This document shows, in pieces, positions 21,620 through 31,025 of a stretch of DNA of 64,000 bases (position 1 is the stretch's first letter; every line of letters starts with the position of its first letter). Made by a program: the position numbers and the translations under genes. The notes beneath the pieces were generated by a model. It had not been told where the DNA came from, did no database searches, and worked only from the letters and a program-made list of their open reading frames with translations. Source of the stretch: Sulfuritalea sp. (GTDB lineage: Bacteria > Pseudomonadota > Gammaproteobacteria > Burkholderiales > Rhodocyclaceae); assembly GCA_023229685.1 (NCBI GenBank), contig JALNYT010000005.1, forward strand, positions 1 through 64,000, read 5' to 3'.

Positions 21620-24600
21620 ATCCCGCCTCCGAGTTCCGTGAATTCCGCGCGTGCCTCGCGGATGATTTCGAGCGCCTCGGGGTAAAGAAAGCCCACGATG
21701 CGCAGCGCGAGCTTTGCGCCCAGCGGCCCCAGCGCAGCCTTGAGCAGGGCCGCGTTTTCCTCGAACAGATCGTTGGCCCGAACGCTGGAGGCCGCCAGCA
21801 GCGGCTCCAGCTCGTCCAGCACCCGCCGCACCACCGCCCAATCCACCTCGACCGGCGCGGCCGCGGTTTCCTCGGGCAGGGCGGCGAGGATCGCCGTGGC
21901 CAGTGTTTGCAACTCGGCTTCCGCGGCAGCGGCCAGTGGCTCGATCCGCGCTGCGTCGCCGCCTTGCTTCAGCGCCGCCTCCAGTTCCGCCGCCATGCGC
22001 TGCACCGTGGTCGCCCCCAGATTGCCCGAGGCGCCCTTGAGCGTATGGGCGATGCGCCGCGCCTCTTCGCGCTTGTTTGCGGCCAGTTGCTGGCTCAGCT
22101 GGCTGATGTCGTTGGCATGGGTGATTGCATAGCGGCGCAGCAATCGCGTGTAGGCGGCGGCGTTGTCGTTCAGCGTCCTTATTCCCAGAGCTGCGTCGAG
22201 GCCGGCGATGGCCGCAAGTTCGTCGGACAGCGCCACCCCTGCGGCACGGACAACGGGCGCAACCATCGCCGCACCCGGCAACCAGCGCAACAGCGTGCCG
22301 AAGAGCTGTTGCGGGTCCACCGGCTTGGCCACGAAGTCGTTCATGCCGGCGGCGATGCAGCGCGCGCGGTCCTCGTCGAAGACGTTGGCGGTCATCGCCA
22401 GGATCGGCAGCGTCGCGCAAGCGGGTAGGGCGCGGATGGCGCGGGTGGCTTCGAGGCCGTCCATCTCCGGCATCTGGATGTCCATGAGGATCACGTCGTA
22501 GTTGCCGCTCCGCGCCTTCTCCAGCGCCTCGCGGCCGTTGTTGGCCATATCCACCTTGAGTCCGACCGAGGTCAGCAGTTCCGTCGCCACCTCCTGGTTG
22601 ATGAGGTTGTCCTCGGCCAGCAGGATGCGCGCGCCGGCCGGCATGGCTTGCAGGCTCAGTTCGGCGACGGCCGGCGTCTCTTCCGCCAATTCTTCCAGGC
22701 GCAGATTGCTCTTTCCCAAGCGGGCGGTGAACCAGAAAGTGCTGCCCTGGCTCGGTACGCTCTGCGCTCCGGCCTCGCCGCCCATCAGGCGCGCCAGCCG
22801 GCGGGTGATGGCCAGCCCGAGGCCCGTGCCGCCATAGCGTCGCGAGGTGCTGGCATCGACCTGCTCGAAGGCCGCGAACAATCCCGCGATCTTCTCTGGC
22901 TCTATACCGATGCCGGTGTCCGTCACTTCGAGGCGTACCAGCAGGCTGGTTGCCGATTCCTCCTCACTGGAGAGGCGCACGGTGATCATGCCCTGCTCGG
23001 TGAACTTGACGGCGTTGGAAAGATAGTTCAGCAGGGCTTGCGCCAGCCGGGTGGAATCGCCCACCAGCACCGGCGGCAGCGCGTCGCGGTCCACCACCAG
23101 TTGCAGCCGCTTGTCGCGCACCCGCGGCCCGATCATGGAAACGACGTTGTCCAGCATGCGGTCGAACGCGAAGTCGGCGATGTTGAGACTGAGCTTGCCG
23201 GCCTCGATTTTGGAAAAGTCGAGAATGTCGTTGATGACCGCGAGCAGGTGCCGGGAAGCGTCGACGATTTTGTCGAGTTTCTCCTTCTGCGCCGGATCGG
23301 CATGGCCGCGCCGCAACAAGTGAGTGAGCCCGACGATGGCATTCAAGGGCGTGCGTATCTCGTGGCTCATGTTGGCGACGAAGGCGCTCTTGGCCGCGTT
23401 CGCCGCCTCTGCAGTTCCCTTGGCTTGCTCCAGTTCGCGCGTCCGAATATCGACCAGCTTTTCCAGGTGATGGTGATGTCGGTCCAGTTCCTCGGCGAGG
23501 CGCTTCTTCTCGGTGATGTCCTCCTTCACCGCGACATAGTGGCTGATTCGTCCATCGGCCTGGCGGATTGGCGTGATGCTGGCTGACTCGGTGTATTCGC
23601 GGCCGTCCTTGCGCCGGTTGATGAATTCCCCTTGCCATGTCCGGCCATGGGTCAGCGCATCCCAAAGGGCGTCGTAGGTGGCGCGCGGTGTCTTGCCGGA
23701 TTGCAGGATGCGCGGGTTCTGGCCTATGGCTTCCTCGCGGCTGTAGCCGGTGACCCGGACGAAGGCTTCGTTCACGTACTCGATGTTGGCCTCGAGATTG
23801 GTGACGACGATGCACTCCTGGCTCTGCTCGACGGCCAGCGAGAACTTGCGGAGCTGCGCTTCGGTGGCCTTGCGCTCGGTGATGTCGCGCGACGAGCCGT
23901 AGATGTAGTTCCGTTCGTCTATCTTGATGGCGTTGGTATTGATTTCCACATCGATAATCCGACCGTCACTGCGGCGATGCCGAGTCTCCATGAGCAGCGG
24001 GCCTCCTGCCTCGACCAGCTTCTTGAAACTATTCTGGACAGCCTCGCCGCCCAGTTGCGCATCCCAGTCGAAGACGTGCAAGCGGCCGATCGCCGTCCGG
24101 TCGTAGCCGAGCATGTTCAGGAAGGCATCGCTGGCATCGACCAGCAGGCCGTCGGCATCGAGAATATGGATGCCGTCGCTCGCGGTTTTTAGGGTCGCGG
24201 CCAGACGACTCCGCTCCCGTTCAACCGTTGCTTCCGCCGCCTTGCGCTCGGTGACGTCGCGGCTGATGCTCTGGAGATAGTCCTGGCCGTCGATGCGGAT
24301 GCGCCGGGACGCCATCTCGATCTGTAGCCTGGTGCCGTCCGGACGCTCGACGTCGAGGTCGCTTGATCCGCCCGCGCCCGCGGCCAGGCTTTCCTCGAAA
24401 ACGCGCCGTGCCGCCGCGCGTAGCGTCGGGGACCGCAGATCCCAGATGTGCAGGCTCTTGAGTTCGGCCAGCGTCCTGCCGCATTGTTTCTCGAACTCGG
24501 GGTTGCAGTCATCCACCAAGCCGTTGTCGGCATTGATCAGGACGATGCCGTCGCGCGCGTCGGCAAAGATGCTGCGGTAGCGTTGCTCACTCTCTATAAG

Positions 24601-25212
24601 CGCCGCAGTGCGCTCGCGCACCTGCTGGTCGAGGCTCTGGTTCAACAGGTTGAGCTGGGTCTGGGTGGTCACCAACTCCAGGTTCTGATGGAGCGTATTC
24701 TCGTACAGCGAGAGCAGCAGGTTCATTATCTGCTGGCCGCCGCCGGCGATGGTATGGCGCGTGCCGCCGTAGCCCACCACTTCCTCGCGCCGCTCTTCCG
24801 CCCGTCGCCGCTCGATCGGGGCATCCAGCAGGGAACGGATGCGGTTCAGCAGATTGGCCTCGCCGTGGGGCTTGACGATGTAGGCGTCGGCGCCGCAATT
24901 GATCGCCTCGATGATGTCTTCCGGCTCCGACAACACCGTGAGCAGGATCACCGGGATATTCCACAGCTCCTCGTCATACTTGATGGCGTGGCACAACTGG
25001 TAGCCGTTCATCACCGGCATGTTGATGTCGCTCATCACCAGTGCCGGGCGGTGCGCACGCACCGCTCGCAGACCTTCCTCGCCGTTGTGCGCCACGCTTG
25101 CCGCGTAGCCTGCCTTGGCGAGGGTGCGGCGCAGCAGCTCCGCCTCCACCGAGCCGTCTTCGACGATCAGGATTTCCGGCGCAGCGCCGGAGGGTTCGGT
25201 TCGTTCTGTCAT
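21616..25212 (-). CDS. multi-PAS hybrid histidine kinase (REC-PAS3-HK-REC-Hpt)
   Basis: 1198 residues, ribosome site AAGGAG, start overlapping the cheB stop (ATGA). Order: receiver (about 10-130, VMSDINMPVMNGY), coiled coil (about 150-215), three PAS domains (about 215-335, 340-460, 465-585, each ending in a DVTERK/DITERK/DITEKK motif), HisKA with H617 in MSHEIRTPLN, HATPase (LNYLSNAVKFT, VTDTGIGI, GGTGLGLAIT), second receiver (VILMDIQMPEMDG) and Hpt (RIAHTLKGASGNLG). No membrane segment is present. The N-terminal receiver may be phosphorylated by the CheA hybrid encoded just upstream, linking chemosensory input to the relay. That is inference from gene order. Confidence 0.9.
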   Translation of the reverse strand: MTERTEPSGAAPEILIVEDGSVEAELLRRTLAKAGYAASVAHNGEEGLRAVRAHRPALVMSDINMPVMNGYQLCHAIKYDEELWNIPVILLTVLSEPEDIIEAINCGADAYIVKPHGEANLLNRIRSLLDAPIERRRAEERREEVVGYGGTRHTIAGGGQQIMNLLLSLYENTLHQNLELVTTQTQLNLLNQSLDQQVRERTAALIESEQRYRSIFADARDGIVLINADNGLVDDCNPEFEKQCGRTLAELKSLHIWDLRSPTLRAAARRVFEESLAAGAGGSSDLDVERPDGTRLQIEMASRRIRIDGQDYLQSISRDVTERKAAEATVERERSRLAATLKTASDGIHILDADGLLVDASDAFLNMLGYDRTAIGRLHVFDWDAQLGGEAVQNSFKKLVEAGGPLLMETRHRRSDGRIIDVEINTNAIKIDERNYIYGSSRDITERKATEAQLRKFSLAVEQSQECIVVTNLEANIEYVNEAFVRVTGYSREEAIGQNPRILQSGKTPRATYDALWDALTHGRTWQGEFINRRKDGREYTESASITPIRQADGRISHYVAVKEDITEKKRLAEELDRHHHHLEKLVDIRTRELEQAKGTAEAANAAKSAFVANMSHEIRTPLNAIVGLTHLLRRGHADPAQKEKLDKIVDASRHLLAVINDILDFSKIEAGKLSLNIADFAFDRMLDNVVSMIGPRVRDKRLQLVVDRDALPPVLVGDSTRLAQALLNYLSNAVKFTEQGMITVRLSSEEESATSLLVRLEVTDTGIGIEPEKIAGLFAAFEQVDASTSRRYGGTGLGLAITRRLARLMGGEAGAQSVPSQGSTFWFTARLGKSNLRLEELAEETPAVAELSLQAMPAGARILLAEDNLINQEVATELLTSVGLKVDMANNGREALEKARSGNYDVILMDIQMPEMDGLEATRAIRALPACATLPILAMTANVFDEDRARCIAAGMNDFVAKPVDPQQLFGTLLRWLPGAAMVAPVVRAAGVALSDELAAIAGLDAALGIRTLNDNAAAYTRLLRRYAITHANDISQLSQQLAANKREEARRIAHTLKGASGNLGATTVQRMAAELEAALKQGGDAARIEPLAAAAEAELQTLATAILAALPEETAAAPVEVDWAVVRRVLDELEPLLAASSVRANDLFEENAALLKAALGPLGAKLALRIVGFLYPEALEIIREARAEFTELGGGI

Positions 25213-26309
25213 GTCGACTCCTTGCCCTGCTGCGCCCCGAAGGAAGTCCCCTTGGGGGGCGCCGCGCCCAGGCCGTTGCCGCTGCTGGCCAGTGCGGCCA
25301 GTGTCGGAGCGATTCGTTCGAGCGGCAGCACCTGCTGCGCCGATCCCAGCGCCACCGCCGCCCTGGGCATGCCGTAAACCACGCTGCTCGCCTCGTCTTG
25401 GGCGATGGTGACGCCGCCTGCCGCGGCGATGTCCACCATGCCCTCGGCACCGTCGCGGCCCATCCCGGTGAGCAGCACGCCCACCGCGCCGGCGCCGAAG
25501 CGGCGCGCCACCGCGCGCAGGGTGAAGGTAATCGATGGCCGATGGCCGTCGCAGGGCGGCGCCCGGGAGAGATCGAATCGTCCGTCGCCGTCGAATGCCG
25601 TATGGGCATCATCGGGAGCGAAGTAGACCACCCCGGCTTGCGGCACCTCGCCTTGGACCGCCTGGCGCACCGGCAGCGGGCTGACTTCGGCCAGCCACGC
25701 CACCATCTCGGACAGGAAACCCTCGCCGATATGCTGCACACAGACCACCGGCGCCGGAAAGCCGGCCGGCAGGTGGGAGAGAATTTCGCGCAGGGCCTGC
25801 GGACCGCCGGTGGACGCGCCAATGGCCACCATGCGCACGCGGGCGCGGAGCGGCGGCAGCACGAGTGGCTGCGTCGAGTGCGCGCGCCTTGTCGCCCCGG
25901 CGCGACGGAACACATGCACGCCGGCGACGATGCGAATCTTGCTGACGAGTTCACGGGCCAGCTTCTCCTGATCCGCATCGAGGATGGCGCGCGGCTTGGG
26001 GTAGACATCCACCGCTCCCGCCTCCAGTACGCGGAAAACATTCGGCGAGTCCGGCTCCACCGAGGCGCTCACCACTAGGATCGGGCGCGGATACTTGTTC
26101 ATCACCGCGCGGGTGAATTCCAGGCCGTCCATCACCGGCATGTGCAGATCCGTGCAGATGACGTCGGGATTGAGCGCCGGCATCAGATCGAGCGCCTCCC
26201 TGCCGTTGCCGGCGGTGCCCACGACGGTGATCTCCGGTGAGCGGGACAGCAGGCGTTGCAGGATGTGCAGCGCGATGGGCGAGTCGTCGACCAGCAGCAC
26301 GCGGATCAT
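25209..26309 (-). CDS. cheB: chemotaxis response regulator methylesterase CheB
   Basis: 366 residues starting MIRVLLVDDSPIALH, overlapping the cheA stop by 4 nt. The receiver is at about 1-120 (DVICTDLHMPVMDGLEF with phospho-Asp, PKP after the lysine). The methylesterase domain is at about 165-345, with the catalytic serine in IGASTGGPQAL, histidine in VCVQHIGEGF and aspartate in LLTGMGRDGAEGM. It removes methyl or amide groups from receptor glutamates and is activated by phosphate from CheA. Its place after the CheA-REC gene is like WspF in Wsp-type systems. Confidence 0.95.
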   Translation of the reverse strand: MIRVLLVDDSPIALHILQRLLSRSPEITVVGTAGNGREALDLMPALNPDVICTDLHMPVMDGLEFTRAVMNKYPRPILVVSASVEPDSPNVFRVLEAGAVDVYPKPRAILDADQEKLARELVSKIRIVAGVHVFRRAGATRRAHSTQPLVLPPLRARVRMVAIGASTGGPQALREILSHLPAGFPAPVVCVQHIGEGFLSEMVAWLAEVSPLPVRQAVQGEVPQAGVVYFAPDDAHTAFDGDGRFDLSRAPPCDGHRPSITFTLRAVARRFGAGAVGVLLTGMGRDGAEGMVDIAAAGGVTIAQDEASSVVYGMPRAAVALGSAQQVLPLERIAPTLAALASSGNGLGAAPPKGTSFGAQQGKEST

Positions 26310-28504
26310 GTCACGACCAGCCTTTTCAAGGTATCCAGCAGCACGCGCTGGTCGAACGAGGGTTTGGGAATGTAGGCGTTGGCGCCGGCGTCGAGACCGC
26401 GCCGCTTGTCCTCGTCGGAGGCGAGCGTCGTCACCAGGATCACCGGCAACTCCCTGTAGCGCGGCTCGGCACGAATGCGTATGGTGAGGGCGAGGCCATC
26501 CATGTTGGGCATCATGATGTCCGACACCACCGCGGCGAAGGACCGGCCGCCGAGAGTGTTGAGCGCGTCCACGCCGTCCACTGCGGTGACCACCTCGTAG
26601 CCGCCGTCTTCGAGAATGCGTTGCTCCATGGCGCGGATCAGCGCCGAATCTTCCACCAGCAGGATGGTGGGCCTGGCGGCGGTCGCCCCGCTCTGCATTC
26701 CCGCTGGCGCATTTCCCACTTGTGCACCCGCTCCGTGCGCCGAACGCAGCAGGTCGGCGGGGTTCAGCACCACGCAGATCTCGCCGCTTCCCAGCATGGC
26801 CAGGGCGGCAACGTTGCGCACGCGCTGCAACGGGGCGCCAAGCGGCTTGGGCACCACTTCCTCCTCGGCCGGCAGATCGTCGGCCAGCAGACCCAGCCGC
26901 TCGTCGCCGACCTGGAGCACGATGCACGCCATGGTATCGGGCTTGGCGCCAGGCTGCTCATTGGCCACCTTGGCGACAGGCAGTTCCAGCAGGTCAGCGA
27001 GGCGGGCGGCGATCACCGGCTGGCCGTCGAGCAGGACAGCCAGCCGGCCTTCGAGGGTAAACAGATCAGTCTCGCGCACGCGCCGTGAGGTATGCACGAA
27101 CTCGACCGGCAGTCCATAGAGTCGGCCGCCCGCGCTCGCCAGCAGGAGCCGCGTGGCGGCCACGCTCAACGGCAGGCGCAACTGGACCGTCAGCCCTTGG
27201 CCGGCGGCGGATTCCACCCGGATGTCGCCCTTCATCCGTTCGACATTGACCCGCACCACGTCCAGCCCGACCCCGCGTCCGGACAGTTCGGTGACATAGG
27301 TGCTGGTGGAAAACCCGGGCGTAAAGATCAGTTGCTGCAATTGCGCCGCGGTCATCTCGGCAAGCGTCGCCTCGTCGTGGAGGCCGCGCTTCTTCGCCTC
27401 CTGCCGGATCGCCGCCGGGTCCAGGCCACGGCCGTCGTCCCGCACTTCCAGCAGCACGTTGGCATTGCCGCGCAGGGCGCGGAGCCGCACCGTACCGCCG
27501 CGCGGTTTGCCCAGCCGCTGGCGCTCGGCGGGCGCCTCGATGCCGTGGTCGATGGCGTTGCGCATCAGGTGCATCAGCGGGTCCTTCATTTCCTCGAGGA
27601 TGCGCTTGTCCACGGTGATGTCGCCGCCCTCGAGCTCCAGCTCGGCTTCCTTGCCCTGTGCCCTGGCCAGGTCGCGCAGCATGCGCGGGAACAGCGCGAA
27701 CACGGTGGACAGCGGCAGCAGGCGCATGCTGCACACCTGGTCATCCAGCAGCTTGACGATGGATTCCAGGCGCGCGCTGTCGTCGAACAGCGCATCGCGC
27801 GCCTGCCTGAGCAGACCTCCGAAGCGCAGCGGCGCTTCGTCCTTCGCCCCATGTCGTGCCGACCGGCCTACGCTGCGGCGGCGGCGCTCCAGCGCCACCC
27901 ACTGCTCCAGTAGTTCCTCCATCAGCCGCAGCCGGTGCTGCGCCCGCCCGTCGATCACGGAGAGTTCGCCAACCTGGGTCAGCAGATCGTCGAGCTTGCG
28001 GGTTGCCACGCGCACGGTCTCGATGCGGAAAGCTTCGCCAGCCGCCGTTGGTATGGCAGCAGGCGTGACAGACGGCGCGGGCGGCGGTGCTGCCGTGGCG
28101 GGTGGCGGGGCGGCAGCAACGCTTGCCTCGATGGCCGGGAGAGTCGGCGCGGGCGGCTGAGGCGGCGCGGTCGGTTGCGGCTCGCCGCAGAGCGCCTGCT
28201 GCACGCGCTGGCGCAGATCGACCAGGGCGGCATTCATGCCCTCGATGGTTTCCGGCGTCAGCGGCGCCTCGCCCTTGCGCGCCGCGTTGAGGATGCTTTC
28301 CAGGCCGTGGGCGGCGGTCTCGATCCTGGCCAAGCCCAGCATGCGCGCTGCGCCCTTCAGGCTGTGGGATTCGCGGAACAGCTCTTCCAGCAGCGCTTGG
28401 TCGGCGGGTGTCTTCTCCAGGCGCAGCAAGCCGTCGTCGAGACGGGCGAGATGCTCCTCGCTTTCCGCCTTGAACAGCCGGAACAGTTCCGGATCATCGA
28501 TCAT
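26306..28504 (-). CDS. cheA: CheA-type hybrid kinase with C-terminal receiver
   Basis: 732 residues, GGAG 8 nt upstream. The Hpt/P1 domain is at about 1-105 with phospho-His in RESHSLKGAARMLG. A Pro/Ala-rich linker (about 110-165) stands where a CheY-binding P2 would be. The dimerisation and ATPase region is at about 170-445 (LMRNAIDHGIEAP N box, DDGRGLDP, then a G2 region with SGRGVGLDVV), CheW-like P5 at about 450-590, and a receiver at about 610-732 (VVSDIMMPNMDGL). A CheA-REC fusion without P2 is the arrangement of WspE and other systems that control functions other than flagella. It lies between the receptor gene and cheB. Confidence 0.93.
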   Translation of the reverse strand: MIDDPELFRLFKAESEEHLARLDDGLLRLEKTPADQALLEELFRESHSLKGAARMLGLARIETAAHGLESILNAARKGEAPLTPETIEGMNAALVDLRQRVQQALCGEPQPTAPPQPPAPTLPAIEASVAAAPPPATAAPPPAPSVTPAAIPTAAGEAFRIETVRVATRKLDDLLTQVGELSVIDGRAQHRLRLMEELLEQWVALERRRRSVGRSARHGAKDEAPLRFGGLLRQARDALFDDSARLESIVKLLDDQVCSMRLLPLSTVFALFPRMLRDLARAQGKEAELELEGGDITVDKRILEEMKDPLMHLMRNAIDHGIEAPAERQRLGKPRGGTVRLRALRGNANVLLEVRDDGRGLDPAAIRQEAKKRGLHDEATLAEMTAAQLQQLIFTPGFSTSTYVTELSGRGVGLDVVRVNVERMKGDIRVESAAGQGLTVQLRLPLSVAATRLLLASAGGRLYGLPVEFVHTSRRVRETDLFTLEGRLAVLLDGQPVIAARLADLLELPVAKVANEQPGAKPDTMACIVLQVGDERLGLLADDLPAEEEVVPKPLGAPLQRVRNVAALAMLGSGEICVVLNPADLLRSAHGAGAQVGNAPAGMQSGATAARPTILLVEDSALIRAMEQRILEDGGYEVVTAVDGVDALNTLGGRSFAAVVSDIMMPNMDGLALTIRIRAEPRYRELPVILVTTLASDEDKRRGLDAGANAYIPKPSFDQRVLLDTLKRLVVT

Positions 28505-28526
28505 GGCGTGTTCTCCGCCTGTTCGC

Positions 28527-29978
28527 CTACGCGATCGCCTTGAGGTTTGCCGCCGCCTCGTTCAGGCTTTGCACCCCCGCCTTGGTCTGGCTGATGCCGG
28601 CAGCGGTTTCCTTGGTGCCGGCAGCGATGCTGTTGGTCGCCTCCACCACCTGATTGAAGGCGGCAGACTGTTGCCTGGCGTTGAGCATCACCTGCTGCGC
28701 GTTTTCGTTGGCGCTGCCGGCGAGGTTGGACAGGTTGCCGAACAGTTCGGCAACCTTCTGTACCAGTTGCGTCACCTCGGTCACGGTGCGGGTGCCTTCT
28801 TCCGTCATCATGATGGAGGAATTGGTGGCTTTCTGGATGTCGGTCACCAGCACGGCGGTCTGTTCCGCTGATTTCTTGCTCTCGTCGGCGAGCTTGCGTA
28901 TTTCGCTTGCCACCACGGCGAAACCCTTGCCGTGTTCGCCGGCGCGAGCGGCTTCCACTGCCGCGTTCAAGGCCAGCATGTTGATCTGCCCGGCCAGGTC
29001 CTTGAGCACGGTGGCGATGCTGCCGATCTGCCCGGTCTGCTCGCCCAGGTGCAGGATCTGGTCGGCCATGGCGCCGATCTTGTCCTTGAGGCCGCCCATC
29101 GCGACCACCGCCTGACGGGTAGCTTCGTCGCCCTGCGCTGTGGCGGCGCCGGCCTGTTCCGCGACCGCCGCCGCGTTCGCCGCCTGCTCGGCCGACTTGC
29201 GCGAGGAGGCGGACAGTTCCTCGATGGTGGCGGAAGTCTCGTTGGCCGCGGCCGCCTGCAGGCTGGCGGTGCGCTCGTGCTGGGCAATGGTGGCGGCGAT
29301 TTCGCTGGCGGCGGCGGAAAGCTGGGCGGCGTTGGCCGTGATCCTGCTGCTTACCACCGCAGCGAGCCAGACGGCGATGGCAAGTGCCAGGGCGATGGCG
29401 CCCAGCATGCCGTAGATGATCGAATTGGTGACCGCGCGGATCGCCGCATCGTAGGCTTCCTGGCGCTCCTTGACGATCTCGGTTTCCCGCTGTTTAAAAC
29501 GATCCCACAGGGCGTCCACCGCCTTTGATTCCTTGATGCCCTCCCCGGCACGGAAGCGGGTTAGAGCGTCCGCCTGCTTACCTGCGTCCACCAGGCTCAG
29601 AAACTGGTTGTCCAGTTTGATCAGGTCTTGTCCCACATTCAGCAGGCTGCGCAGCGTCTCCTGCTGTTGCGGGTCCTTCACCATGCCGGTGAGCTTGTCG
29701 CCCCCATCCCTGAAGTCCTTTTCGCTGTCCAGGAGAGTCTGGCGCGAGGCCAGGTTTTTCAGCAGCAGATAACCGCGCGCCGCGCGCTGCATCTTGGTCA
29801 GGCTATAGATGAGGTCCATGGCTTCGTTCATGGTCTGATGCGAAGCATCCACCGATTTCGATGCATGAGTCGCCTCCTGCAGGCTGAAGAACACCAGACC
29901 CATGGCGCCCAACAGCAGCAGCAGCGGGGCCAGATATCCCAGCAGGATGCGCTGGCGCAGCTTCATTTTTGCGAACAT
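28527..29978 (-). CDS. methyl-accepting chemotaxis protein
   Basis: 483 residues, ribosome site AAAGGAAA. The first membrane segment is at about 12-32 and the second at about 188-212. Between them lies a helical periplasmic sensor of about 150 residues, CHASE3- or four-helix-bundle-like (THASKSVDASHQTMNEA). No clear HAMP domain follows the second helix. The signalling hairpin tip is canonical: INMLALNAAVEAARAGEHG, then GFAVVASEIRKLADESKKSA. It should form the receptor array with the double CheW and the CheA hybrid. The ligand is not known. Hydrophobic compounds are a guess from the adjacent FadL-type gene. Confidence 0.92.
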   Translation of the reverse strand: MFAKMKLRQRILLGYLAPLLLLLGAMGLVFFSLQEATHASKSVDASHQTMNEAMDLIYSLTKMQRAARGYLLLKNLASRQTLLDSEKDFRDGGDKLTGMVKDPQQQETLRSLLNVGQDLIKLDNQFLSLVDAGKQADALTRFRAGEGIKESKAVDALWDRFKQRETEIVKERQEAYDAAIRAVTNSIIYGMLGAIALALAIAVWLAAVVSSRITANAAQLSAAASEIAATIAQHERTASLQAAAANETSATIEELSASSRKSAEQAANAAAVAEQAGAATAQGDEATRQAVVAMGGLKDKIGAMADQILHLGEQTGQIGSIATVLKDLAGQINMLALNAAVEAARAGEHGKGFAVVASEIRKLADESKKSAEQTAVLVTDIQKATNSSIMMTEEGTRTVTEVTQLVQKVAELFGNLSNLAGSANENAQQVMLNARQQSAAFNQVVEATNSIAAGTKETAAGISQTKAGVQSLNEAAANLKAIA

Positions 29979-29993
29979 GGTATTTCCTTTCGG

Positions 29994-31001
29994 TCACACG
30001 TGTTGATTGACAATCCAGTCCTCCCGCGCCAGCAGCGCAGGCAGGTCCAGTACGGTCATCGTCCTGCCTGCATACGCTGCGGTACCGGTGATTTCCGCCC
30101 CGCAGCGCTCGCGCAACGCCGCCGCCGGCGGCTGCAATTCATCTTGTCTCAAATAGACGACGTCATGCACCGCATCCACGGCGATCCCCACCGCCTGCTC
30201 GCCGAGGCGGGCGACCACGGCCTTGCCGCCCCGGCTGGCCATCGGCAGGTTGAGCGCGGCGCGCGGGTCGATCAGGGTCAGCAGGTCGCCGCGCAGGTTC
30301 ATGGCGCCGAGGATATGCGGCGGGCAGCAGGGAATCGGGCTCAATTGGGCGATGTCGCAGAATTCCTGTACGGCGGCCAGCTCGACGCCGAAATATTCGC
30401 CGCCCAGCTCCACCACCGCCAGGCCGAGGCATGCGCCTTCGTCTTCGGCGACGGCTTGCCGCAGCGCCATGGCCCGGGCGTGGAACAGCGCGCGCTCTGC
30501 GGGCGTGGCTTCTGGGCAGAAATGGCCGGCCGGCATCGGCTGCTGCAGCGCCGCGGCCAGCGCCGACATCTCTGGCAGGTGGGTCAATTGGGCAACATCG
30601 AGCACGGTCACCAGGGATTCGCCGACGCGCGCCTCGCCCGCCACCAGGTGGGCCGGACCGGCGGTTGCGGCATCGAACTGGGGCGGCGGCTGGATGGCCG
30701 CGGCGGGAAGTTCGATGATTCCGATCACTTCGCTGACGATCAGTCCCAGCGGCTGGTCGCCGATTTCCAGCACCACGACCTGATCGCTGGGGCTGTAGCG
30801 CTGCGGCGGATGGCCGAAGCGCAGACGAAGGTCGGCGACTGGAATGATCCGACCACGCAGGCCGAAGAGGCCGACGACCCAGGGTGGCGCTTCCTCGACC
30901 GGCGTCAGCTCGGGCAGCCAGACCGATTCGCAGACCTGCATCGCGTCGACGGCAAAGCGCGCGTCGTCAAGATCGAAGATCAGCAGGGGGCGGGAATCCA
31001 T
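29994..31001 (-). CDS. cheW: double CheW adaptor protein
   Basis: About 335 residues from ATG (MDSRPLLIFDLDD). A TTG 15 bp upstream would add five residues. Two complete CheW domains stand in tandem: about 5-145 (VVGLFGLRGRIIPVADLRLRFG) and about 185-335 (ILGAMNLRGDLLTLIDPRAAL). Each carries the strand-loop region that contacts CheA and receptors. CheW is normally one domain of about 150 residues. Wsp systems use two separate CheW proteins (WspB and WspD), so this could be their fused counterpart. It is encoded 15 nt before the receptor gene. Confidence 0.88.
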   Translation of the reverse strand: MDSRPLLIFDLDDARFAVDAMQVCESVWLPELTPVEEAPPWVVGLFGLRGRIIPVADLRLRFGHPPQRYSPSDQVVVLEIGDQPLGLIVSEVIGIIELPAAAIQPPPQFDAATAGPAHLVAGEARVGESLVTVLDVAQLTHLPEMSALAAALQQPMPAGHFCPEATPAERALFHARAMALRQAVAEDEGACLGLAVVELGGEYFGVELAAVQEFCDIAQLSPIPCCPPHILGAMNLRGDLLTLIDPRAALNLPMASRGGKAVVARLGEQAVGIAVDAVHDVVYLRQDELQPPAAALRERCGAEITGTAAYAGRTMTVLDLPALLAREDWIVNQHV

Positions 31002-31025
31002 GTCGTTACCCGTCAATGCGGCGCT

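Noticed and set aside
20444..22420. Long form (658 codons) of the FadL-like gene
   Set aside because: The extra N-terminal part is the hybrid kinase gene in another frame. The ATG at 21619 opens with a signal peptide.
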